DNA of 64,000 nt from Rhynchopus sp. YZ270_cl-10 (taxonomy: Eukaryota; Euglenozoa; Diplonemea; Diplonemida; Diplonemidae), in NCBI GenBank assembly GCA_964035575.1, contig OZ037876.1, forward strand, positions 1,054,001 to 1,118,000, in the 5' to 3' direction. Position 1 is the stretch's first letter. Every line of letters begins with the position of its first letter. Position numbers and translations under genes: made by a program. The notes beneath the pieces are model-generated. The model was given only the letters and a program-made list of their open reading frames with translations, searched no databases and was not told the DNA's origin. Shown in pieces: positions 31,427-42,292 of this stretch.

Positions 31427-33145
31427 AAAAAAAATAAGTTTTATAGACTGGAAAATGTTTTATAGCCTCAGATTTTCCAGACGTGCCTTTCTTCAGGCGT
31501 AGTCGGCCTCGTTGCATATGCATGATGATGCTGATGATGTACTTAACAAAAAAATCCGAAAATAAATTGCCACACATCGCAACACCTATTATTACACCTA
31601 AAAAATCTCACGCTACTTTACATATTTCGCTTGTAATATAAAATATTGCAGATGCCACGAAGGTGCACTTTCTTTCACCTCGGTGGTTGGCCAGTTGGAG
31701 CTGAATCTCCAACAACAGGAAAACCATCTCAGTGAAAAAAAGCACACTTTATTTCATGCATCACAATCTTAAAAAACTAGAAAACACGAACTAATTTCGC
31801 ATCAACATGCCATCATTTTTGCCGTACACGAGTAGATACTCTCCTTTTAGTTGCGTTTCGCGTGATGCACGCAGCTACCCAAATAAGAAGTCTACTGGTT
31901 TGAGACAAAAGAGAAAAATGGTTAGTAAATATGTACCTAAAGCCTCGTTGCACATTAGTCACCAGAAAAAAAGGGGAAAAGGAGTTCGAGGCTATAGAAG
32001 AAAGGAAAAGGGGGGGAAAAGAAAGTGGGAATATGCTCATGAGAGCAAAATCGACAGAATTATTGTCATTTCTTTGTTTTTGTTTCGATTTATTTTTCGT
32101 TTTCTTTTGCTGTTGTATGTGTGGATATTTCCTCCTTGTATTGTGTTTTCCACAACGCAAAAAATTTGATAAAATCAAATAAATAATCAAATTTTGGTTG
32201 CAAATGTAAGGGGAAATTACGTTTTTTTGTGTGTTTTTGTTTTGTTTTTTTCATTTGTAAACAAAATCGAGTTTTTTCTTCTTCTCCTTTTTTCTTGAGC
32301 CAGCCAGGGTTAAAAATGCGTACCTCATTCCCTCAAATTTGGATAGTAAAGACAGCTTGTGGCAGTTCAACACTAACCCAAAATCAGAAAAGAAGCTCAT
32401 TTTCCACTAATTCTATTGTGTCACCACACAAAAGAAAAATAGTGCGATTCCGCATTTTTTTTCTGTCATCCTTTTTGGCATTGTTTTTTATAAATATTGG
32501 GGGAATCTTCTGTTCAGTAATGTTGATATCTCAAAAAAAAAGGGGGTAAAAAGGCAAAAAGAGGGTTTTCAACAAAGGACACTACTTACAAACCTAAAAC
32601 ACAATACCACACCAGGTGATGCGACAATACACTTTAAAAAAGGGGGGTTTTTTTTTATTTGAAAACTTTGACAACGTGCACCCCCGCGAACGGGACACCC
32701 ACGTGTTTATTTTTTGCTGAAAAAAATGTCTTTGTTTGTCGGGCACCTTTCTTTGGAAGCAAAGTTTTTTGGACACTTTTTTCTTCTTCTGCCTTTTTGC
32801 AGATCTGCGTTTTTTTTTGGTTATGTATTATGAGAAAAAAAAAGGCTGAAGGGAGGGGGGGTTACATATAAAAAAAAAGTCGAAAAAAAAAAAAGAACTC
32901 GAACAGATGAACGTGCCTCACAAGGGAGGATTGAGGGGAAGGGGTGGTGATAATAATGGTTACACCTTTCCAAGCTTTGTGTTCGTTATATTAGGCGTAT
33001 AAGGGTAGGGGGGTGGGGAGGGGAGACGAATCCAAAACAGTAGTGCCTCACATTTCGAGAATGCCAAGGACTTTTTGTGAGGGGGGCGCTTTGCTTGCTC
33101 CTCTCCTAAAAAAAAAGGCCCCCCAAAAAAAAAATTTTTATATTG

Positions 33146-33222
33146 TGGTGTGGCTGAAGGGGGGGGTGATTCGCACTTCTTGCGCACCTTTTGCACACCC
33201 CCCCCCCCATTCAGCCACACCA
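33146..33222. mobile_element. 77-bp micro-MITE with 5-bp target duplication (copy b)
   Basis: Termini TGGTGTGGCTGAA / TTCAGCCACACCA, flanked by TATTG at 33141-33145 and 33223-33227. The interior has GATTCGCACTTCTTGCGCA and G/C runs that pair. Shares interior with copy c at 41048. Confidence 0.8.
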
Positions 33223-33359
33223 TATTGTGCTTTTTAGACAGTACACACTCCTCCTTCTTTGGATTCTTTGAGCGTTTAAAGAGAAAAAGACAAAAAAGGA
33301 TACCACATATAGTACGGAGGACTAATTAAGAGCAATCCGCAAAAAAAAAAGAAAGAGAA

Positions 33360-33541
33360 GTTGAAAGTGCAAAACGCCTCACCGTACATAGGCAGACGCA
33401 AGACACTGGTTCTCCGCAGGTTAGCTAACCCCAGAGGGCACTTCATTGGCATACACACTTCACAAAGGGAAGCTGTATGCAGATGCATAAAAGGTAGACA
33501 TGCACACGGTTACCACGAGGGTGGTTGTATGCAGGTACAAA
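33360..33541 (-). repeat. R1 SINE-like repeat, long copy
   Basis: Nearly identical to the copy at 30512 over about 180 bp, including the extra AAGCTGTATGCAGAT block, differing at a handful of positions. Confidence 0.75.
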
Positions 33542-34232
33542 AAAATGCTCTTCATTGGTGACGTACCATGATATGTATGTATCTGAACGGTAAGGGGAAA
33601 TCTTGCATTTGGTACAAAAAAGCACACCCCGCTCTGCACCATCAACAAATAGCAATAGCACCATGCAGCTTTCCCATCCCCCACCCAAAGCGGAGAGCGC
33701 TGTCAGCGCAACGTATGTATCACATAGCGTGCATCGTTGTGACCTCGTGTTTCTCCGTGGTTCTGTTGTTTGAAAACGTGGTTGTATTAGTGCAGACCCA
33801 AGGGACGAGCTACACTCTGTATATTGTTCATGGTGCGTACACATATCTCAAACAGAGGAATAGGATGACGTTAGAGGGCGGAATGAAGGGGGAATGCAAT
33901 ACACAGCTTTGTACACTGGGTGCAAGTGGTTTTACATATTATTTTGCAAATATTAACAAGTGGTTACTTGTCGTTTACAAATTTTTTACAAGTGGTACTG
34001 TTAATTTACTAGTGTATTTCAGGGAAAATGACATGCTTGTAAAAAAAAAAATCGTTTGTAAAAATTGCTTTGCAAACAGTGTACAAAGTCGTGCAGTTGG
34101 TGACTAATACCTCAAAAAAGGGGGGGAAAAAAGGTTTGCAAGGATGAGCCCACAGCATGCTCATAGCCATGTAAGGAATTTCCCGGTTTTTCTGTCTTTT
34201 TCGCAGATGTGTGTATCGTAAAAGCAAAAAAA

Positions 34233-34273
34233 GGTTTTGCAATGAACCGAAGCCTCTCGTGCTCAGTCTCTTT
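34233..34273 (+). repeat. R2 hairpin repeat, copy 5
   Basis: GCAATGAACCGAAGCCTCTC then GTGCTCAGTCTCTTTG. Confidence 0.55.
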
Positions 34274-34606
34274 GAAAACATCCTTTTTTGGGTTGCCTTT
34301 TTCAAAAAAACAAAAAAAAGGCATGTGTTTTTAATAATGGTGAGTAAAAGGGATGGAAAGGAGAAATGGGAGGATTGGGGCAAAAGGGGGGGAGGGGGGG
34401 AAACACCTGCATATTTTCTTGTCAGATGCATTTTCTTGTCTTTGCTCTCTTTCTTGTGTTGCTCCCTCCCCTTGTGTTTTGAGGGCGTTGACTGGAGACG
34501 GATTCTTGTCTTGCTACTATTGTTTTTTTTCCACTATCAAGTGAGTATAGCTAATCGCCCACAAAACCAAACACTGAATTGAGAAAGAAGAAAAAAAAAA
34601 AGAGAA

Positions 34607-34724
34607 GTTGAAAGTGCAAAAAACGCCTCACCGTGCATCGGCGGACGCAAGACACTGGTTCCCCGCGGGTTATCGAACCCCAGAGAGCACTTCATTGGTA
34701 TACACACGGTAACCACGAGGGAGG
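34607..34724 (-). repeat. R1 SINE-like repeat with tRNA T-arm-like box
   Basis: Lacks the 57-bp block of the long copies. On the minus strand it contains GGGGTTCGATAACCCG, close to a pol III B box (GGTTCGANNCC) and T-arm, and ends TTTCAACTTCTC followed by a T run. This supports a tRNA-derived SINE read on the minus strand. Confidence 0.6.
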
Positions 34725-35132
34725 GGGGAAAACAGTGTACCGGAGGGGAAAAAAAAAATACCCCCTCCTCCCTCAGAACAAAATCGAAAGCTAACAGCGG
34801 ACAGATGGTTACAAAATATAACGTCTTTGTGTTGTCATCGATTGGTCATCCCAAGCACGACCCCTGAATGGGGGTAACAAAAAAAAATGGAGTTGGTAAC
34901 GTGCAGGCATAGCTAAAATGTAGGCACGTTGCTAATTCTCTCAAAAAAAAAAAACATATGGGCGGAGGGTGAAAGAAAACTTTTAAAAAAAAAGATGAAT
35001 GTGTGCGTGTCGCATAGAAGCCACTCGTTTTGTTAACATCTTTAAAAAAGCAAAAAAAAAAACATGCACATAGAATAGAGTAGCGCAGCACCTCCAACAT
35101 TGACAGCATTTTTTTTTCTAAAAAAAAAGAAG

Positions 35133-35166
35133 GAAAGATGAACTCTCAGCTTCTCGTAGTCACCTT
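35133..35166 (+). repeat. R2 hairpin repeat, copy 6 (degraded)
   Basis: AAAGATGAACTCTCAGCTTC then TCGTAGTCACCTT; recognisable by flanks and right arm. Confidence 0.4.
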
Positions 35167-35195
35167 GATCACAAAAAAAAAGGGGGGGTGCAAAC

Positions 35196-35233
35196 TTTTG
35201 AAAGATGATCCTAAGACCTCATTGCTTCACCTT
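35196..35233 (+). repeat. R2 hairpin repeat, copy 7
   Basis: TTTTGAAAGATGATCCTAAG, then ACCTCATTGCTTCACCTT. Confidence 0.5.
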
Positions 35234-35433
35234 AAAACAAAAACTTCGCACCAACAGAGTGAAGAGATTATCCATTCCACTCCACCCCTATTTTTTTCTT
35301 CAATTTTTTCTTTTTTGTTGGATAGCTTTTGTCGCACTCCCTTCGGGATGTAGGGGGGGAAATGGGAGGGGGTTTTTGATAATGAGTTAGGTCGGTTCGT
35401 TTCACTTTTTTTTTGGTCAAAAAAATCTCCTTT

Positions 35434-38400
35434 TTAGTTCTTCTGAAGGGAAGCATGCTTCTTCTCTCTCCCGTGGATGAGGGGCTCCTTGAATCTGGAG
35501 CAGGTGGTGTAGTTTTCTTCGTCGAGACGGAGGTCGTTCTTTGCGAGCCAACCTGCGTTGTAGTACTTGGTGAGGTACTTCAACCCGGTGTCGGGGCAGA
35601 CGGTGACAATGGTTGCGGGTTTGGTCAGTGTCTTTGCAATCTCCTGCGCCGCGGCAACATTCAAACCAGAGGACCCACCGACAAGCATACCCTCATTCTG
35701 GGAGAGCTCATGGCAGACCTTGACTGCCTGCGCATCGCTGATCTGAATAGCATAGTCGACAACGTCGAACTTCATTGCCCCGGGGATGCTGTCCTTGCCG
35801 ACACCCTCAATCAGGAAGGAGGTTGCTCCAGAGTGGGTTCCTGTCAGGTAGTAGTCCGAGAAGCATGAGCCGTGGGGGTCTGCGAGGATGACCTCGACGT
35901 CTTGGTTCTGGTCTTTGAGGTATTGGCCGACACCGGTGATGGTGCCTCCGGTGCTGCCGGCGGCGACGAAGTGGGTGACCTCGCCGTTAGTCTGGCTCCA
36001 GATCTCGGGGCCGAGGGATTTGTAGTATGCCTCGGGGTTGGCGGGGGAGTCGTACTGGTCGACGTCGAAGCAGTTGGGCTCAGCTGCGGCTGCGACAGCA
36101 AGGTTCTGGTAGTGCTCGGGGTGCTCTGCAGGAACGCCGGTAGGGCCAACCACGATCTCGCCTCCGTATGCGCGCACAGCGTTGACCTTCTCCTCAGAGC
36201 ATTTCGCGTTGGTGAAGATCTTGCATTTGTACCCGCGTGTGCTGCATGCCATCGCAATGGCACTGCCAGTGTTGCCGCTGCTCGCAGCCACAACAGTCGA
36301 GACACCCTGCTTCAACTTCCCCTCAGCCTCCGCAGTGTTCAGGATGTGCTCCGCAATGCGGTCCTTGATCGACCCAGTGGGGTTCATGAACTCCGCCTTC
36401 GCGTAGATCTTGACAAGCGGGTTGGGGCTGGGCACTTCAATGAGAGGGGTCTTGCCAACCCTCGACACAAAGCGTCCCTTCTTCTCCTGCACTCCGAGGA
36501 CGGCGTTCATTGTCTCTGCGACCTTTGACCTGTAAAGGGGTGCAATATGTAGAGATTTTTTTTTTTGAATTTAGACTATTTTCGCGGGATAGCGTGTCAG
36601 GCTATTTCCTAACTCTGGGGCGTTTTTTCCAAAATTTCGAAAAAGAAATGCAAAAAAAGTGCGGCATTTTGTGTGAGGTTTTTTCCCGACCAAGAGGGCG
36701 TTTTGTTGCATTTCCGAGCCAATCCCGGCTTGTGGTGGGGTATATTCGGAAAAATGAACAAAAATTTAGTGACTTAAATTTTCGCAAAATATGAACCTAT
36801 ACTCGTAAACAAGGTGATTTTCAGGAAAATTCGGAAAATTCCGACATTTGGAAGCAATTTTTCTCCTGAAAAAAACAGTGGGTTTTCAGCTCCAAAACAT
36901 ACCGCGATTGGAATTTCCGGAATCCGCCCGCGCTGTGGTGGGGTCACTTTGCCGAAATGGCCAAATTCTTGGTTTTGGTCAAAATCCATGTAGGGTAAAG
37001 TCTATAGATGTCTGTATTAAAAGAGGGCCAAGGTAAATCCCACAACCAGATTTTCTCTCCCTGATCCTGACGTCTTGAAACATGAAAATGCCCGAAAACA
37101 CCGGCATTTGCATTTCCGGAATCCGTGCGTTGTGTGGTGGGGTCAATTTGCCGAAATGGACAAGTTCTTGGTTTTGGTCAAAATCCGTCAGTGTAAGGTA
37201 AAGGGGCAAGTGTTTGCCTGTAGAAACTGGTAGGGAACAAGAAGCGCCGCAGGCGCACGGTACCCAACTTTTTTTTTGTACCTTTTCTCCACTTTCTCTT
37301 GATTGCACGAGCCGATTGCTCTCCACGGTGGGGTCATATGTGTGTCCAAAAACACTCTAAGGTACTATTATTCTGAAATAAGATTCAATGGTTTCTTAAG
37401 GAATCCTCATATCGTGAGATCTCTGAAAACCCTCGAAAACGAACCCCGCCGGAGGCGGATTTTTTTTATACACGTGTGCGCGAAAATACTTTTTTCTTGC
37501 TTATTTCGCACATTTGGGAGCACGGGACCCCAACATTTTTTTCCCTGGTCACTTTTTCCCAGACAGAAGTGCCCTACCTACCTTCCCCCTTAGGCGAAAA
37601 AAAAGTGCGGCAACCGGGAAAATTTGGTCGGTAAAAAAAGTGCGGCGTTTCCAAAATCTCAAATCCTAAAATCGAAACTCAGATTTAGGAAATAGCCTGT
37701 AGCGTGTATAATATTTTTTTTTTTTTGGTTGCGCAATAGCAGGGCTATTTCTAAAAACCTGTCCCTGTCCCTGATTTTTGGAAAATGAAAGTTTCCAAAA
37801 AATTTGCACGGGGCTTATATACAGGGCTGCCAAAAAATTTGCACGTACTACAGTACTTACCAAGAGAGGGGTGATGGACTTTCTGCTTGAAGAAAGTTGC
37901 CGATTTTTTTTGTGTTGGAAAGTTTTCTTCCAGATTGTGCAAGACACGGGGTTTTTGATATTTTCTGAAAAAACAGAGAGGGCGCACCAGGCCGCATGCC
38001 GGAGGTGCTATGAGGGGGTTTCTTAGAAAACTTGTTCTCTACACTAACATCACACTGGCACCGTACTCATTTTAACAAAAACCAAGAACTTGCCCAATTC
38101 TGCAAATTGACCCCACCACAGAACGGACGGATTCCGGAAATGCAAATGCCGGTGTTTTCGCGCATTTTCATGTTTCAGCATCTGGGAGAGAAAATCTGGG
38201 TTGTGGGATTTACCTTGGCCCCTTTACCTTACACTCATTTTGACCAAAACCAAGAACTTGGCCATTTCTGCAAATTGACCCCACCACAGTGCGGACAGAT
38301 TCCGGAAATGCCAATCGCAGTATGTTTTGGGGCTGAAAAATTTTCAGGGGAATTTTTTTTTTGAGCAGCATTTTTTGGCCGAAAATGGGCCCCACGTATA

Positions 38401-38900
38401 AGCAACCGGGCTCATATTTTCAAAAAATTTAAGTGGTCAAAAAATTGTCCAATTTTCGAGATTGACCCCACCACTGCACGGGTGAATCCCAAAAATGTAA
38501 ATAAGGATGTTTTTGGCACAAAATAAATCTGCCAAAAAATTTGTGTCCCGGATTGGATTTTGGACCCCCCGGACCCCATATTTAGAAATAGCCCTGCGCA
38601 ATAGGAGCGTGTAGTATCATTGCTTTTTTGAATGTATATAAAAGAGATGAGAAGACGAACCTAAGCCTCTCAGTGCTCAGTCTTGGTAATGTGAGGTGTT
38701 TGGGAAATGTTTGGGCATCTGCCTCAAATTGTTTGGCAGTCCCTGTATTTGGGAACCCAAAAAATAGGTTGGCATTGTGCATACTTCTCGGGCTTCTTCG
38801 CCAGCACCTCATCGACAAGCTCGTTCACCATCTCCGGCAGGCAGACATCCTCAGCATACCGGACGTCCTCAGCGTTCGCAATACCAACATGGATCGACAT
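35434..38900 (-). CDS. cysteine synthase / cystathionine beta-synthase-type PLP enzyme, two exons
   Basis: Exon 1 is 38785-38900 (from MSIHVGIANAEDV to AKKPEK, phase 2) and exon 2 is 35434-36529. Joined they give 403 residues in one frame. Donor GTATGC at 38784, acceptor tttacag ending 36530. Residues below use exon-2 Met (36510) as 1. It is a fold-type II PLP enzyme making cysteine from O-acetylserine plus sulfide, or cystathionine from serine and homocysteine. The PLP lysine is K49 in NPTGSIKDRI, the substrate loop is SSGNTGS (77-83), the phosphate loop GSTGGT (185-190), and GGSSG (278-282) follows. The segment EGVGKDSIPGAM is CBS-like. There is no C-terminal CBS-domain pair and no haem-binding Cys/His leader, so a compact protist enzyme; which reaction it prefers cannot be read. 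Exon 1 adds a short helical leader (LPEMVNELVDEVLAKKPEK), weakly like RIIa/Dpy-30 docking helices. The intron holds two hAT-like insertions. Confidence 0.88.
36598..37699. mobile_element. T6, 1.1-kb non-autonomous hAT-like element
   Basis: Termini CAGGCTATTTCCTAA (36598) and TTAGGAAATAGCCTG (ending 37699), flanked by the perfect 8-bp repeat TAGCGTGT (36590-36597 and 37700-37707). Inside are two GTGGTGGGGTCA-containing modules and a segment with GCGCCGCAGGCGCACGGTAC shared with T2. Only 32 bp separate its right duplication from the start of T7. No transposase. Confidence 0.9.
37740..38596. mobile_element. T7, 0.86-kb non-autonomous hAT-like element
   Basis: Termini CAGGGCTATTTCTAAA (37740) and TTTAGAAATAGCCCTG (ending 38596), flanked by the perfect 8-bp repeat CGCAATAG (37732-37739 and 38597-38604). 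Its interior (about 38065-38375) is an inverted relative of T6 sequence at about 36845-37200. No transposase. Confidence 0.92.
38650..38686 (+). repeat. R2 hairpin repeat, copy 8
   Basis: GAAGACGAACCTAAGCCTCT then CAGTGCTCAGTCTTGG; sits in the intron between T7 and exon 1. Confidence 0.55.
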
Positions 38901-41047
38901 CGTTGAAAGAAGAGTTTTTTATGAGATTGTTAATAACAAAAATCCTGCAGGGGGGAAAGGGGGGAGGGGGGAAGGGGGGAGGGGAGGGGAGGGGGGCAAC
39001 GTTATGGAGTGGTATTTTGAAATCAGAGTCTAATGATCTGAGTAAAATAGGCGAAAAACACTGCTCGGGGGGGTTCAGCATTCCTTTTTGAAAAGCCTAA
39101 GAATATCCAAAAGCCAGCTTGGACGATCTTATCTCCCTTCTCAGACAGCTATCCTGAGGGAAACTTCGGAACCCAGCTACCAAATCTGGTACGATGGGTC
39201 TTTCACCCCATATCCCCAGCTTGGACAAAGCGATTTTGCACGTCAAACACCACAACGATCCTCCAAAGCAAAAAAAAAATGGTCTGCACACTGCACAGCC
39301 CTTCAGCCCCCCTATCTCCGTTTTCCTGGACCTTCCGTTACGTCCACCCCACCCCACCCTCCACCCCCCGCATGCACCTCAGACGTCGAACGGCTCAATT
39401 CAATAAAAAAAAACATCATTTTTGCCCCTCTTTTTGCCCATACGATTAATACGAAATCATATTAAACGACGTGCAAAGAAAACCACCCCCCATATCCCCC
39501 TATCCCCTCTCCTCTTCTACACCCTCTCCTGCCATCATAACACAACGCAGTTCTCACCTCACACTATGTTCCTCCAACCATCCACGCCATTGATTCTCAG
39601 GGTCGACCTTTGCATTTGGACACAAAAAAAAAAACAAAACCAATAGAGACCGCCATCCTTCTTTGCAACCCTCTCCTTTTCTCCTTGCAATGTACCGCAT
39701 GATTCGCTCTCTCCTACCCCCCCTCTCTGAGCTACCTCTAGTCTTCGTGTCTTCGGTGGATTTGGTACGTAGTTTGTTCATTAGTTATCAGATTTCATCA
39801 CCACACGCGGGGGGGTCCCTTCACACCACATCACCCATATTCTGCGCAAGAATTACCCTAATTAGGCATCAATCACATCACCCCACCCCCAACCCCCAAC
39901 CCCCACCCCTCGGGCCTGGCATCGAACAACCTCAGCCGGATGGAGTGAGACACCAACCGACCCTGTTGTTCAATGTCTTCCCTCTACCCACTCCTCCTCC
40001 GCTTCCTCTCGCCAACGGACCACAACGCGCAGGTTTGCACAAAAAAAAACACCAAGGGGGAGGGTGGGTTGATGAAAAAGAGACTCAAAAAAAAAGACTC
40101 GCTTTCACACCGATGGAGATCAGACCATCAATGCAACCAACCACACCACAACCCCCCACTGCAAAAGAGAGCAAAAAGAAGTGGTTACCTCAAGAAACGC
40201 ATCTTAAGAAGCAAAGCTGTTCGTCCTAAAGAAGGCTTCCTCAATTCCCCTCCCCCCTCTCTTCCCCCTGAGCATGCTTGGGTCAAGGTTGTTGAACGAA
40301 TCGTGATAGGATAGATCAGTACTTTGTCTCCCGGTAGTGACCCTCATTCACGTGAGCACCTCGTACAATTCAGCAGAATATTGTGTTTTGTTTTAGTACA
40401 AAAAAAGAGGGGGGGAAAAGAACCCCAGATAACAGCTCTTCCCCTATTACCCCACCCCACCCCACCCCTCCGCTCCAGTGCGATAATAATGTTCATTCCT
40501 GTACCTAGGAAAGGGTTTAGGATACGATACAGACCAAGCAGAGAACAGCGTGCCTATGGTGTGGTAAATGATACCCCTCATTTGTTCGCAGAACAGCTGT
40601 CCAAACCCAGAAGCAAAAAAAAAAAAAAAAAAGAATTTTTTTTTTTTCCCGCATGGGGTTTGAACCAGAAGTGCTGTTCGCGAAGAAGAAAATGCGGTCA
40701 TTTTTTGCTGCTGATTGTGACCACGGCTGAGGAGGGAGGGGGAGGGGGTGGAGAAGGGAGAGAGAGACAGAGAGAGGTAAGAGGTGAGACGGAAACAAAA
40801 CAATTAACAAAAAATACCCCTCCTTTTTTTTTGTTGTCGTTTTACTAATGCTGTTGCTTTCCGTATTTTGTCCTTTTTGTATTTTTTTTTTTTTACCCTT
40901 TTTTTGCACAATATAAGACGAAGGGATAATTTTTTTTGAAACACGCCACACGGTGCTCTGAAGAAGAGAAGGAAAAAACTTTGGGGGAAAAAAAAATATG
41001 AAATGGAGAGGGTGACATACAAGGGAAATATTTAAAAAAAAAACGAA
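38901..41047. other. C-rich and A-run spacer, no firm gene
   Basis: Plus-strand C-rich DNA (39100-40300) gives several overlapping open frames with Pro/His/Ser-rich peptides; none is recognised and no GTATG-type exon boundary fits. A frame at about 40140-40310 (KRAKRSGYLKKRILRSKAVR) looks mildly protein-like. From 40380 on it is homopolymer-rich. Confidence 0.35.
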
Positions 41048-41140
41048 TGGCGTGGCTGAAGGGGAGTGATTCGCACTTCTTGCGCATTTTATTTTATTTT
41101 TGCACACTTTTTGCGCTCCTCCCCCCATTCAGCCACACCA
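41048..41140. mobile_element. 93-bp micro-MITE with 5-bp target duplication (copy c)
   Basis: Termini TGGCGTGGCTGAA / TTCAGCCACACCA with flanking ACGAA at 41043-41047 and 41141-41145. Interior matches copy b at GTGATTCGCACTTCTTGCGC. Confidence 0.8.
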
Positions 41141-41367
41141 ACGAAGGTTTTTTTTTTGTTTTGTTTTGTTCTCAGTTGTATGGAAGGATCCCCCTCATCC
41201 CTTACTTCGGGTATATGAGACTAAAGGGTAGCGCTGAAATGTAGTTCTTTTCTGATGGAAAAAAAAAAGCGGCTAAATATAGCACATTGCTTCGTTCTCC
41301 CGAGAAAATGACGCTCAAATACTAAATAGCTAAAAAAAGTAAAAAAGTAAAAGAAGAAGAAGAAAAA

Positions 41368-41458
41368 GTTGACAGTGCAAACACCCCCACCTGGACATCG
41401 CACCGGTTTCTCCTCAAGGTTTACTGAACCTCGAGAGCACTTTATTGGCATGCACACA
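41368..41458 (-). repeat. R1 SINE-like repeat, diverged copy
   Basis: GTTGACAGTGCAAACACCCC, then CGGTTTCTCC and GAGAGCACTTTATTGGCATG. Same orientation. Confidence 0.55.
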
Positions 41459-41947
41459 TTTTGAAAAAGGAGGAGAGAAGCAAAACGACCGTGCAGGCGG
41501 CAATGTCTGTTTCATATGACTATCAGCAAAGACAGCATTCACAAGACCCCGACCACACAAGCTCTCCAGGTCGGATAAACAGCTCCAAAAAATTAATTCA
41601 TCCAAAAAAAAAAATCGTTCTGAGACGAGTTAGCCAGCGATTTTACCAAAAACAGGGAGAGAAAAAAGGGAAAAAAAGCGCACAACAAAAAAATACACAA
41701 AAACACTCTGGATTAAGAGAAATATAAATTGGAAAAAGGTTGCTAATATAGCTGCCTCGGAATTAGTGCTGACCGTGTCCCCTGGTGTGTTACACCGCTT
41801 TTGGTGCAGAAAAGGGTTGTGTGGAGATTAAGACAGAACTCAAGTAATGGGCGAGCGAGGGAGAGCAAAGCGCGTCCGAGAGCGGGAGGGGAAAAGAAAT
41901 AAAAAAAAATACAGAAAGCTGAGTTTTGGGTCCAAGACAAAGAGAAA

Positions 41948-41988
41948 AGTTTGTAAGATAACCTTAGCCTTTCATGCTTAGTGACCTT
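41948..41988 (+). repeat. R2 hairpin repeat, copy 9
   Basis: AGTTTGTAAGATAACCTTAG, CCTTTCATGCTTAGTGACCT. Arms AAGATAACCTTAGC and GCTTAGTGACCTT pair with few mismatches. Confidence 0.6.
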
Positions 41989-42292
41989 ACAACAAAACCC
42001 TAACTTAAGCCCTGACAAAGCACTAATTTTTTTTATGTTGGAATAGACAAGAAGCAGTCGGTAATACAAACTTCGAGCAAAGCACACTAAAAAATAAACA
42101 CACTCAGACAGAGGCAAACAAACGCAGAGGAGATTTCTTTATTTCTGAGGTGGTTTCTACCTGACAGACAAAAAAAAACGGAGAATAAAAATGCCTCTCC
42201 AAGAACCTCTAAGGGAAAAAAAATTGCTGCATGCACCTCTCGCACACCAAAAGGTACATACTTCACTTTGAGAAAAACCCCCCGCTCACTTT

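Larger units (their letters stand above)
30691..33145. other. long AT-rich spacer
   Basis: About 2.4 kb without a recognisable exon. It contains R2 copy 4 (30883), a short R1 (31368-31426), and paired stems near 31655-31715 (CCACGAAGGTG / CACCTCGGTGG and GTTGGAG / CTCCAAC). Open frames encode Phe/Lys/Ser-rich peptides typical of A/T-run DNA. Confidence 0.4.
33542..35433. other. spacer with R1/R2 repeats
   Basis: A plus frame at 33568-34107 (179 codons) is not recognised. Around 33930-34020 ACAAGTGGT recurs three times in a loose tandem. R2 copies lie at 34233, 35133 and 35196, R1 at 34607. The 35433 end abuts the stop of the PLP-enzyme gene. Confidence 0.4.
36530..38784 (-). other. 2.26-kb intron carrying T6 and T7
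   Basis: GTATGC...CAG intron of the PLP-enzyme gene. Subtracting the two elements and their duplications leaves about 280 nt, close to the sizes of other introns in this window, so the excess length is transposon-derived. Confidence 0.8.
41141..42292. other. spacer with R1 and R2
   Basis: Holds a diverged R1 (41368-41458) and R2 (41948-41988), plus an R6-like stretch near 41740. No exon recognised before the aminotransferase stop. Confidence 0.45.

Noticed and set aside
33568-34107. 179-codon plus-strand frame
   Set aside because: AT-rich, overlaps opposite frames and repeats, no recognisable motif, against the direction of all host genes.
40630-40725. tRNA-like stretch on the minus strand (TGGTTCAAACCCC with pairing CCGCAT/ATGCGG)
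   Set aside because: Only about 50 nt lie between the pairing ends, with no D arm or anticodon arm.
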